This document shows positions 1 to 6,178 of a DNA stretch of 9,868 nucleotides, one piece after another. A program made the position numbers and the translations under genes. The notes beneath the pieces were generated by a model. It saw nothing but the letters and a program-made list of their open reading frames with translations. It made no database searches and had not been told where the DNA came from. The stretch is from Persebacter sp051009035. GTDB taxonomy: Bacteria; Pseudomonadota; Gammaproteobacteria; Tethybacterales; Persebacteraceae. The stretch covers positions 1 to 9,868 of the forward strand of contig JBPCWY010000210.1 in assembly GCA_051009035.1 (NCBI GenBank), written 5' to 3'. Within the stretch, counting starts at the first letter, position 1; each line of letters begins with the position of its first letter.

Positions 1-126
1 AAAAAGCTGGTAATCAACGCGCAAAACTGCGTCCACTGCAAAACCTGCGACATAAAAGACCCGACCCAAAACATAAAATGGACCGCGCCGGAAGGCGGCG
101 GCGGCCCGAATTATAAATCTATGTAA
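1..126 (+). CDS. Electron transfer flavoprotein-ubiquinone oxidoreductase (ETF-QO), C-terminal end only
   Basis: Frame 1 is open from the window edge to TAA at 124-126 and gives 41 residues. It contains NCVHCKTCDIKDPTQNI followed by a PEGGGGPNY tail and a final methionine, which is the characteristic C-terminus of ETF-QO. The three cysteines (CxxC then xxC) are three of the four expected ligands of the [4Fe-4S] cluster; the fourth lies upstream, outside the window. The enzyme family takes electrons from reduced ETF, fed by acyl-CoA and other dehydrogenases, and passes them to ubiquinone at the inner membrane. The FAD and quinone regions are not visible. The next gene starts only 12 bases after the stop, so the two may share a transcript. 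Identification rests on this short but very distinctive motif. Confidence 0.9.
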   Translation, partial: KKLVINAQNCVHCKTCDIKDPTQNIKWTAPEGGGGPNYKSM

Positions 127-138
127 ACGGGGGAACGC

Positions 139-921
139 ATGAAAAACTTCATTGCAGGCATTGTTATTTTTGCCTTTGTTGCCAATCCGGCGCATACCGC
201 CGATTATACCGCCCTCCCCAAAGAAGGCGCGGCGGGCGAATGCCGCAAAGGCGAAAAGGTAATTCCCGGCGCGGAACTTTGCGGCGTTTGCCGGGAAAAA
301 GACGGCGACCGTATCGTTCAAGAATATGAAGTATTTTGCAAAGAAAATGATTCGTCCGAATCTGTTAAAACGAAAAAAATATTAACGGCTTCCGTGTCCT
401 GCGAAGAGCCCGGTTTTACCGCACAGGAGCAGTCGGAAAAATTAAATACTACCGCTAAAGAATACTTGAATAATAATCTTATTCCATTATATTCTTTGTC
501 TGATTGTGATTTGGACGACTGGCCGCCTCGGTGGTTAAGAAAAGGAACATTAAAAGTAGTCGGCACCGGCGTTGTTGTTGTCGCCGGCATCGCGGCAGTT
601 AAGCTTGCGGAAAATCCATGGGATTGCTACGATGTTCGCCCCAAAGAAGGGAAAAAAGGGCAATGCTATAACAAAAAAGGAACAAAAAGAATGTCCGGAG
701 CCCAATATTGCCATAATTGCAGAGAAAGCACTGGGGAACTTGTTATATGGAATTATGAAATACGTCGGAATAATAACCCGACAGGGAAATTTGTTAAAGG
801 AAAATTACAATGCAATAAATACTACCCCGATGAAAGCGAGCAACTTAAATTGATTGAAGAAAACGCCCGAAAAGAAATGAAGGCGATTATAAACAACGGA
901 GAATTGGAAGAATGCGGCTAA
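139..921 (+). CDS. Exported cysteine-rich protein of unknown function with two tandem homologous repeats
   Basis: I do not recognise this 260-residue protein. Residues 1-21 look like a Sec signal peptide: Lys at position 2, a hydrophobic core around 4-15, and a possible cleavage near AHTA-DY. Repeat 1 (about 22-124) and repeat 2 (about 162-260) align: each has PKEG-xx-G-x-C, then GA-xx-C-xx-CRE, then a YE segment, a further Cys, an E-rich amphipathic stretch and a final Cys. Five cysteines correspond: 35/176, 48/191, 51/194, 88/225 and 123/259. A V/G/A-rich hydrophobic stretch (about 137-155) separates the repeats and may be a membrane segment. The ATG start is supported by GGGGGA at 129-134, five bases upstream. 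The gene follows ETF-QO by 12 bases and may be cotranscribed, with no evident functional link. Its later part is AT-richer than its neighbours (20 of 60 bases G/C in 421-480). Paired cysteines in an exported protein suggest disulfides or metal binding; this is inference. Confidence 0.8.
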   Translation: MKNFIAGIVIFAFVANPAHTADYTALPKEGAAGECRKGEKVIPGAELCGVCREKDGDRIVQEYEVFCKENDSSESVKTKKILTASVSCEEPGFTAQEQSEKLNTTAKEYLNNNLIPLYSLSDCDLDDWPPRWLRKGTLKVVGTGVVVVAGIAAVKLAENPWDCYDVRPKEGKKGQCYNKKGTKRMSGAQYCHNCRESTGELVIWNYEIRRNNNPTGKFVKGKLQCNKYYPDESEQLKLIEENARKEMKAIINNGELEECG

Positions 922-932
922 ATTAATTCCGC

Positions 933-2462
933 TCACACATCCCACTCATGCACGGGGCGGTTGCTTTGTTGGCGGCGGTGGTAGGCGGCGGCGAGGCGCG
1001 CCATTCCCGCCGTGCCGCCGCCGTGTTTGGCGATGTAGCGCGATTGCCATTGCGCGCCGTTTTGGTTTTTGGCGGCGCGCGCGCGGATGATGTCTAAATA
1101 TTTTTCGCCGTCTTCGGCGTCCAGCTCCGGCAAACATTTTAAACCGCGCGCCGCGGCGGGCAGGATTTCTTTTAATATTAATTTGCGCGCCGTTGTTTTT
1201 TTGCCGTTAAACCAAGTTAGTCCGGCGTCCATGCCGTCCCGCGCGGCGGCGTAAAAATTGGCGCGCGCCGTTTCAAACGGCAACGCCGCCCCGCCCCGTT
1301 TTAATTCTTGCGGCGAAAATGTTTCGCGCAACCCGTATACCAGCCCGGTAAACAGCGCGATATTCGCCGCCATATCCGCGCAAGACGGACCGGACGGCAG
1401 CGGGCGGTGTTCTATGCGGAGTCCCGGCGCGCCGTTTTTGCCGAAACCTAAAACCGGGCGGTTCCAACGCCAAATCGTCCCGTTATGAAACGATAAATGG
1501 CGCATTTTTTGGGGCGGGGATTTTTGCGCCAACGGCAGCAACGGCGGAAAATGCGACAAGTTTAACGAGAACAATTCCGCCGCCGAACCGCGCAGATAAT
1601 TCGCGCCGAAAATATCTTTGCGCCGCCGCCCGCCGGAAGTTTTTTTGCGCCCGGCAAAACGCTCAAATAAAATTTGTTCAAACAACGGCACGCGCGTTTC
1701 CGCCCACAATTTGCGTCCCATAAAAAACGGCGCATTCGCGCACGCCGCAATCATCGGCGCGCACGCCGCCTGCGCCGCGTTGTAAAACGCCGCCGATTCG
1801 CCGCCGGGGATTTCCACATGCACTTGAAAAGAAGTCGCCGCCGCTTCAATCGCCGCGCTGTTGACCGCAAACTGCACGCTGTCGTTATAGCCCAAATCCA
1901 CCGCAAACGGACGCCCGTTTTTCATAATCCGCAGCTGCCGCTCCAGCATCGCATAACGCGGCTTTGCGGTTATCATCGCCGATACAAAATCGGCGGGCGA
2001 CAAAGTCGGCAAGATTCCCCCGGCGTAAACTTTTGCGCCCAACGCGCGCGCCGCCGTTCCCGCCCGCCGCAAACAGGCGCGCATCGCGCGTTCCATTTTG
2101 CCGAAAGCCGCGCCGCGCAAGACGGCGGGCGGCAGGTTAAATTCCGCATTAAACCGCCCCAACTCAAAAGTCACCGAAGGGTCGCCGGCGGCGCGGATAA
2201 ATTCTTCCGCCAGCGGCGCGGGCAAAAACGCGCCGTCAACCAAACAACATTCCAATTCGCAGCCGATTTTTGGGGGCGATGAAACGGCGTATTGATTGTC
2301 CGCCGCCCATTGCGCGGCGAGTTCGGTTTCGGTTTTAAGGCGCGCCGAAAAATCCGCAATTTGCCGCGCCGAAAAAATCGGCGGCAATATTTCCACCCCA
2401 TCCCGCATCCGTCTCCGCATCCGCATAATTCTCGCCTTTCTCGCCGGATAATTTTCAAGCAT
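933..2462 (-). CDS. GCS2-family carboxylate-amine ligase (glutamate-cysteine ligase-like, YbdK/COG2170 type)
   Basis: The 509-residue product carries the conserved blocks of the GCS2 (PF04107) family in order: GCELE at 67-71, FELGRFNAEFN at 99-109, QVHVEIP at 213-219, ETRVPLFEQ at 255-263, HNGTIWRWNRPVLGF at 326-340, LRIEHRPLPSGPS at 348-360, NFYAAARDGMDAGLTW at 402-417 and a C-terminal PVHEW. The acidic, His and Arg residues in these blocks are the expected ATP/Mg and substrate site. Family members form a gamma-glutamyl-cysteine-type amide bond at ATP cost in the cytoplasm, but the substrate of this subgroup is not settled, so a role in glutathione synthesis is only possible. The start is uncertain. 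ATG 2462 has no good ribosome site, whereas ATG 2426 (residue 13) has AAGGCGAG eight bases upstream and would remove a basic N-terminal tail. A possible promoter lies at 2526-2553. The stop faces that of the exported-protein gene across 11 bp. Confidence 0.88.
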   Translation of the reverse strand: MLENYPARKARIMRMRRRMRDGVEILPPIFSARQIADFSARLKTETELAAQWAADNQYAVSSPPKIGCELECCLVDGAFLPAPLAEEFIRAAGDPSVTFELGRFNAEFNLPPAVLRGAAFGKMERAMRACLRRAGTAARALGAKVYAGGILPTLSPADFVSAMITAKPRYAMLERQLRIMKNGRPFAVDLGYNDSVQFAVNSAAIEAAATSFQVHVEIPGGESAAFYNAAQAACAPMIAACANAPFFMGRKLWAETRVPLFEQILFERFAGRKKTSGGRRRKDIFGANYLRGSAAELFSLNLSHFPPLLPLAQKSPPQKMRHLSFHNGTIWRWNRPVLGFGKNGAPGLRIEHRPLPSGPSCADMAANIALFTGLVYGLRETFSPQELKRGGAALPFETARANFYAAARDGMDAGLTWFNGKKTTARKLILKEILPAAARGLKCLPELDAEDGEKYLDIIRARAAKNQNGAQWQSRYIAKHGGGTAGMARLAAAYHRRQQSNRPVHEWDV

Positions 2463-2525
2463 TCCGCCAAAAGCCGCGCGCCGCGCCGCAATGCGGCATT
2501 GTTTTGCGCCGCCGGAATATTCTTA

Positions 2526-2553
2526 ATTTTACCGCAAAACCGCGCAACGGCAA
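2526..2553 (-). promoter_or_regulatory. Possible sigma-70 promoter for the GCS2-family gene
   Basis: Reading the minus strand, TTGCCG (2553-2548, four of six matches to the -35 consensus) is followed after 16 bases by TAAAAT (2531-2526, five of six matches to the -10 consensus). Transcription would begin near 2519, leaving a leader of roughly 57 bases before ATG 2462 or 93 before ATG 2426. The -35 hexamer lies inside the left arm of the 12-bp inverted repeat at 2546-2580, which could therefore act as an operator. AT-rich sequence gives chance matches, so confidence is low. Confidence 0.3.
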
Positions 2554-2580
2554 AATTTTCGCCGCATTAATTTTGCCGTT
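2546..2580. repeat. Perfect 12-bp inverted repeat with 11-base loop
   Basis: AACGGCAAAATT at 2546-2557 is exactly complementary in reverse to AATTTTGCCGTT at 2569-2580. Neither strand has a clear U-tract after the stem, so it does not look like a standard terminator. It overlaps the proposed -35 element of the ligase promoter. An operator, an RNA hairpin or a dispersed repeat unit are all possible. Confidence 0.7.
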
Positions 2581-2659
2581 TTCATGTTAAATCTAAAACG
2601 CGGGGCGGTAAAAATATTTTCCCTTCCGCAAAAACCGGAATAAGAATATTTAATTAATG

Positions 2660-2752
2660 CATGCCATTTCCGCGCAAACCGCTCCTGTTCCGTTTGCGCC
2701 GCAAATTTTCGCTTTGCGGAAAAATTGGATTTCCATCCGCGGAAATAGCATG
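2660..2752. repeat. 15-bp inverted repeat enclosing two nested hairpins
   Basis: The outer arms 2660-2674 and 2738-2752 pair over 15 positions with one mismatch (CATGC-c-ATTTCCGCG against CGCGGAAAT-a-GCATG). Inside are GCGCAAAC/GTTTGCGC (2672-2679 with 2692-2699) and CCGCAAA/TTTGCGG (2699-2705 with 2713-2719). The first inner stem shares three bases with the outer arm, so outer and inner pairings partly compete. The layout is that of a branched RNA fold or a palindromic repeat element; the sequence alone does not decide. Confidence 0.65.
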
Positions 2753-2765
2753 ATTTATTAACACG

Positions 2766-2791
2766 CCCGCTTTCGGTAAATACCGGGCGGG
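2766..2791. repeat. Two-part hairpin
   Basis: CCCGC (2766-2770) pairs with GCGGG (2787-2791), and CGGT (2774-2777) pairs with ACCG (2782-2785) around an AAAT loop. A TTT/G internal loop separates the two stems. No U-tract follows on either strand. Confidence 0.45.
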
Positions 2792-2842
2792 GAAATTTGT
2801 CATCCCGGAAAATTTCGGAGTTTTGCGAATGTTGGATTTTTA

Positions 2843-2868
2843 GCATTCCGCATTTTACGGCGGAATGC
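2843..2868. repeat. Perfect 9-bp inverted repeat downstream of hflC
   Basis: GCATTCCGC at 2843-2851 pairs exactly with GCGGAATGC at 2860-2868 around an 8-base loop. It lies about 50 bp past the hflC stop. On the minus strand the stem is followed by TAAAAATCC rather than a T-run, so it is a poor intrinsic terminator. It could protect the 3' end of the hfl transcript or be one more member of the local palindromes. Confidence 0.6.
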
Positions 2869-2895
2869 GGGAAAATTGCGGCTTTCGCCGAAATG

Positions 2896-2918
2896 AAAAA
2901 AGAACGGACGGAGCCGTT
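2896..2918 (-). terminator. Probable intrinsic terminator of the der-hflX-hflK-hflC operon
   Basis: On the minus strand, directly at the hflC stop codon, AACGG (2918-2914) and CCGTT (2907-2903) form a 5-bp stem around a 6-base loop. One C and six consecutive Ts (2901-2896) follow. Position and U-tract fit a Rho-independent terminator; the stem is short, so termination may be partial. Confidence 0.55.
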
Positions 2919-3859
2919 TATTGCGCTTCGTTGTTTTCGGCGTTTTCGAATTCTTCAGTTTCTTTGCCGTTTGCCGCGGGCGGTGCGCCGCCGGATTCTT
3001 CTTTTAAGAAACGGAAGAAATCCGACTCGGGCGAAAGGATGAAGAAATCGCCGCCCGCGCCCAAAGTTTTGCGGTAGGCGGCAAGCGTCCGGTAAAAATC
3101 GTAAAAATCCAAATGTTGCGAAAAAGCGGCGGCGTATTTGCCCGCCGCATCCGCGTCCCCGCGCCCGCGAATTTCTTCGCCGCGCCGCGCCGCATCGGAC
3201 AAAATCACAACGCGCTCGCGGTCGGCTTCGGCGCGGATTTTTTCTTTTTCGGCTTCGCCTTCGCTGCGCCGCTCGTTGGCGATGCGGCGGCGTTCTTCTA
3301 TCATGTTTTTATACACATTTTCGGAAACGCCGGCGGGCAAATCCACGCGCTTCATGCGCACATCCAAAACTTCCAATCCCAATTCGTCCGCGCCTTCGTT
3401 GGCGCGGTCGCGCATAATTTGCATCACCCGCTCGCGCTCGCCGGTGACGACGTCTTTTACCGTCCGCTTGCCGATTTCGTCGCGCAAACCGCGGTTGATA
3501 ATTTCCTGCAAACGCCCCGCCGCGCTGGTTTCGCTGCCGAGCAGGCGCTCGTAAAAACGGGGCGGGTCTATGATGCGCCACTTGACATATGAATCCACCA
3601 GCAGGTTTTCTTTTTCGGCGGTGATGTAGCGGTCGGGTTCTTCGGTGTCAATCGTCAGCACGCGCGAATCAAACAGGCGCAAGCTTTGCCACGGCGCTTT
3701 GGCGTAAAGCCCGGGCGATTGTTTGGCGGCGACAATTTCGCCGAATTGCAACACCAGCGCGCTCTGCCACGGATAAACGATAAACAGCGAATTGCCGAGC
3801 AACGCCATCAGCAGAAAAACGCCGCCCAAAAACAGCGCCAACGGGCGCGCGTTGTTCAT
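2918..3859 (-). CDS. hflC: HflC, SPFH/prohibitin-family regulator of FtsH
   Basis: The product is 313 residues with one N-terminal membrane segment (about 5-28) followed by an SPFH (band 7) domain. The signature block around 169-245 includes VDLPAGVSENVYKNMIEER, then a long charged helix rich in E, K and R, then GEEIRGRGDADAAGKYAAAF. The near-terminal DFFILSPESDFFRFL (271-285) matches the HflC C-terminal core. With HflK it forms the large membrane cage around the FtsH protease facing the periplasm, which limits access of some substrates. The ATG overlaps the hflK stop by four bases (ATGA), and a strong GGAGG lies seven bases upstream inside hflK, so the two subunits are probably translated in a coupled, balanced way. 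The last 30 or so residues are an acidic, low-complexity tail (PPAANGKETEEFENAENN) extending past the conserved core. Confidence 0.96.
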   Translation of the reverse strand: MNNARPLALFLGGVFLLMALLGNSLFIVYPWQSALVLQFGEIVAAKQSPGLYAKAPWQSLRLFDSRVLTIDTEEPDRYITAEKENLLVDSYVKWRIIDPPRFYERLLGSETSAAGRLQEIINRGLRDEIGKRTVKDVVTGERERVMQIMRDRANEGADELGLEVLDVRMKRVDLPAGVSENVYKNMIEERRRIANERRSEGEAEKEKIRAEADRERVVILSDAARRGEEIRGRGDADAAGKYAAAFSQHLDFYDFYRTLAAYRKTLGAGGDFFILSPESDFFRFLKEESGGAPPAANGKETEEFENAENNEAQ

Positions 3860-5073
3860 TGCAGCGCCTCCGGTCCGCTTTGTCCGCCGGCGCGCAAACG
3901 CCGCCGCAATTCGTCAAGGGAAGACGGCGCGGATTGCGGCGCAAGCGCCGGGGCGTTGTCTTCCGCCAGCGGGCGCGCCGCCCCGCCGCCCGCCTGCAAC
4001 AGGCGGTCCAGCGGCAGATAAAGCAAATTGCCCGTGTTAGATTGGTCTATGATAACTTTGCTGGCGCGTCCCATGACTTCTTCCAGCGTTTCCAAATACA
4101 AACGGCGGCGGGTGACTTCGGGCGCTTTGGCAAACTCCGCGGCAATCAGCAAAAAGCGGTCGGAATCGCCGGCGGCGCGCGCGATAGAGCTGCGCCGGTA
4201 TGCTTCGGCGTCTTCCAACAGGCGCGCCGCCTGCCCTTGCGCGCGCGGCAAAATGTCGTTGGCGTAAGCTTGCCCTTCGTTGATTTTGCGCTCTTTGTCC
4301 TGCCGCGCCTTAATCGCGTCTTCAAACGCGTCCTGCACCTGGTCGGGCGGCTGCACATTTTGAATCGCGACTTCGCGCACTTCTATGCCAGTTTTGTAGC
4401 GGTTGAGAATGTCCTGCATCCGTTGCTTTGTTTCTTCGGCGATGGATTCGCGCCCTTCGTAAAGAACGAAATCTATCTCGCTTTTGCCGACGACTTCGCG
4501 CATCGCCGTTTCGGCGACTTGTTTCACCACATCTTCGGCGCGCGCGTTGGAAAAGCGGTTTTCAAACAAAAATTGTTCGGGGTCGTTGAGCGCGTATTGG
4601 ACGACAAATTGCATGTCTATAATATTTAAATCGCCGGTCAGCATCAGCGATTCGCGCTCGGTTTTGCGTTTGGCTTCGCGGCGAAAACCGACTTCCACGC
4701 GCCGCACTTCGGTCAGGTTGACGATGCGGTAATCTTCAATCAGCGGCATGTGCCAGACCAGCCCGGGAGATTTGATGCCGCTCGGATTGCCCAGCCGGAA
4801 CATCACCGCGCGCTCGCTCGCGTCTACGGTAAAAAAGCCGAACAGCGCCCACAGCAACAACAACGCCGACAGCAGCAATACCGCCAAATAGTGCACCGGC
4901 GGCAGGACGATGCCGCCGCCCCCGTCTTCGGGGTCTTCGCCGCCGTCGTGCGAATCGCGCGAAAATTCCTGCGCCCGTTTTTTGGCGCCGCCGCCGAGAA
5001 AACGCTCCGCCAAATCGCGCAGCGCTTTGTCAATATCGGGCAGTTGGTTCTGAAAAAAAGCTTTGATTTTCAT
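3856..5073 (-). CDS. hflK: HflK, SPFH/prohibitin-family regulator of FtsH
   Basis: From ATG 5073 the protein is 405 residues. It has a short cytoplasmic N-terminus with a G/D/E-rich linker (about 27-54), one membrane segment (61-81) and the SPFH domain from about 82. Diagnostic blocks are LTGDLNIIDMQFVVQY (145-160), VQPPDQVQDAFEDAIKAR (240-257) and INEGQAYANDILPRAQGQAA (264-283), the last typical of HflK rather than HflC. The C-terminal tail is rich in A, P and G. HflK pairs with HflC in the FtsH-enclosing complex. The frame is open further upstream, to 5232, but those 53 codons lie wholly in the hflX coding sequence and read as basic, non-homologous residues. MKIKAFF at 5073 is therefore the preferred start, giving a 44-base overlap with hflX. 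No strong ribosome site precedes it, which suggests coupling to hflX translation. Confidence 0.95.
   Translation of the reverse strand: MKIKAFFQNQLPDIDKALRDLAERFLGGGAKKRAQEFSRDSHDGGEDPEDGGGGIVLPPVHYLAVLLLSALLLLWALFGFFTVDASERAVMFRLGNPSGIKSPGLVWHMPLIEDYRIVNLTEVRRVEVGFRREAKRKTERESLMLTGDLNIIDMQFVVQYALNDPEQFLFENRFSNARAEDVVKQVAETAMREVVGKSEIDFVLYEGRESIAEETKQRMQDILNRYKTGIEVREVAIQNVQPPDQVQDAFEDAIKARQDKERKINEGQAYANDILPRAQGQAARLLEDAEAYRRSSIARAAGDSDRFLLIAAEFAKAPEVTRRRLYLETLEEVMGRASKVIIDQSNTGNLLYLPLDRLLQAGGGAARPLAEDNAPALAPQSAPSSLDELRRRLRAGGQSGPEALQ
3867..3871 (-). promoter_or_regulatory. Strong Shine-Dalgarno site for hflC
   Basis: The minus strand reads GGAGG seven bases before ATG 3859, inside the last codons of hflK. 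It is the best ribosome site in this operon and fixes the hflC start at the ATGA overlap. Confidence 0.75.
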
Positions 5074-6178
5074 CCGTATTTTCGGGTTTTTCTTGTGCGG
5101 CGTTTTTTGCCGCTTCTTGCAGCGCCCGCCGCAACCCGGCAACGCCTTCGCCGCGCCGGCCGGAAAGCCAAACTTCCCGTATTGTACCACATGCCCCCCG
5201 CATTGTGCGCGCCGAAACGCCGATTTTGTCAATTTTATTCATGACCAAAAGCCGCCGCTCCGGAGCGGCGCCGATGGCGTCCAAAGTAGAATGCACCGCC
5301 GAAAGCCGCTCCCCGCAATCGGGACAAGCCGCATCGGCGACCACCGCAATCACATCGCCCGCCGCCGCTTCCTGCAAAGTCGCGCGGAATCCGGCGAGCA
5401 ATTCGTGCGGCAAATTGCGGATAAATCCGACCGTGTCCGAAACAACCGCCGCCGTCCCGTCAATAAAAATCCGCCGCGCGGTGGAATCCACGGTGTCAAA
5501 CGGGCGGGGGTTAGCGGACATTCCGGCGCGGGTCAGCGCGTTAAACAAAGTGGATTTTCCGGCGTTGGTATAGCCGACTAACGCGGCGGTCAGCACGCCG
5601 TTTTTGGCGCGCCGCGCGCGCGCCGTCATGTTGCGCGCCGCCATGGATTCTATTTTGCGCTCTATCTTTTTAATTTTGGCGGAAAGCAGGCGGCGGTCTA
5701 TTTCAATTTGTTTTTCGCCCGGACCGCCGCGCAAACCAATGCCGCCGCGCTGCCGCTCCAAATGCGTCCACTGCCCGGCAAGCCGCCCCAGCCGCCGCCG
5801 GCTGCGCGCCAATTCCACCTGCAATTTGCTTTCGTAAGCGCGCGCGCGGACGCTGAAAATTTCCAAAATTAAATCGGTGCGGTCAATCACCCGCACGCCC
5901 CAGCGCGCCTCCAAATTGCGCGCCTGCACCGAAGACAAATCCGCCCCGACAATCACGGCTTCGGTTTTAAATTTTTCCGCCAATTCGCCCGCCGCCGTAA
6001 TCGCCCCTTCGCCGATATAAGTCGCGGCTTTTGGGCGGCGCACCGCGGCGGAATGCATCGCCGGACAAAAATAACCGGAGACGGCGGCGAGTTCGCTCAA
6101 TTCTTCGCATTCTTCGCGCCCGCCGCCCGCCGCCAATAATAACGCCCGTTTTGGCGCGGATGGATTAGGCGCGGACAT
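5030..6178 (-). CDS. hflX: HflX, ribosome-associated GTPase
   Basis: From ATG 6178 the product is 382 residues. The N-terminal HflX domain ends in the hallmark coiled-coil segment QWTHLERQRGGIGLRGG then PGEKQIEIDRRLL (136-165). The GTPase domain follows: G1 GYTNAGKS (202-209), G3 DTVGF (248-252), then RNLPHELLAGFRATLQE, G4 NKID (314-317) and a G5-like LSG (338-340). HflX binds the large ribosomal subunit and in several bacteria splits stalled or stress-damaged 70S ribosomes. The G2 region reads FDTVDSTAR instead of the usual FATLDPTTR-like sequence. An upstream in-frame ATG at 6310 would add 44 residues encoded entirely within the conserved 3' part of der, so MSAPN at 6178 is preferred, with GAAGAAA as a weak ribosome site. 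The start overlaps the der end by 14 bases, and the end overlaps hflK by 44. Confidence 0.95.
   Translation of the reverse strand: MSAPNPSAPKRALLLAAGGGREECEELSELAAVSGYFCPAMHSAAVRRPKAATYIGEGAITAAGELAEKFKTEAVIVGADLSSVQARNLEARWGVRVIDRTDLILEIFSVRARAYESKLQVELARSRRRLGRLAGQWTHLERQRGGIGLRGGPGEKQIEIDRRLLSAKIKKIERKIESMAARNMTARARRAKNGVLTAALVGYTNAGKSTLFNALTRAGMSANPRPFDTVDSTARRIFIDGTAAVVSDTVGFIRNLPHELLAGFRATLQEAAAGDVIAVVADAACPDCGERLSAVHSTLDAIGAAPERRLLVMNKIDKIGVSARTMRGACGTIREVWLSGRRGEGVAGLRRALQEAAKNAAQEKPENTDENQSFFSEPTARY

Larger units (their letters stand above)
2463..2917. other. 455-bp intergenic region rich in inverted repeats
   Basis: This gap lies between the hflC stop and the GCS2-family gene, both on the minus strand. 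I see no convincing gene in it. It holds the probable hflC terminator, a possible promoter for the ligase gene, and at least four separate dyad-symmetric elements, listed individually. It is visibly more AT-rich than the flanking coding sequence. An open frame of 105 codons crosses it on the minus strand, but it runs through the palindromes and resembles no protein I know. Confidence 0.7.

Noticed and set aside
914..932. Possible bidirectional terminator between the convergent stops of the exported-protein and ligase genes
   Set aside because: Only a 4-bp GCGG/CCGC stem with an 11-base loop and no proper U-tract on either strand.
2529..2846. Minus-strand open frame of 105 codons between hflC and the ligase gene
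   Set aside because: It begins inside an arm of one inverted repeat and runs through the others, has no good ribosome site (only GCGGA before the ATG), and its translation resembles no family I recognise. The frame is more simply explained by repeat sequence.
3859..4629. Long plus-strand open frames antisense to hflK, and similar ones antisense to the ligase gene (1674-2282) and der (6352-7077)
   Set aside because: They give Arg/Ala/Gln-rich translations with no family features and are the expected by-product of GC-rich codon bias in the real genes on the other strand.
5074..5232. Upstream extension of HflK by 53 residues
   Set aside because: The extension lies fully within hflX coding sequence in another frame and does not look like an HflK N-terminus; ATG 5073 is a better start.
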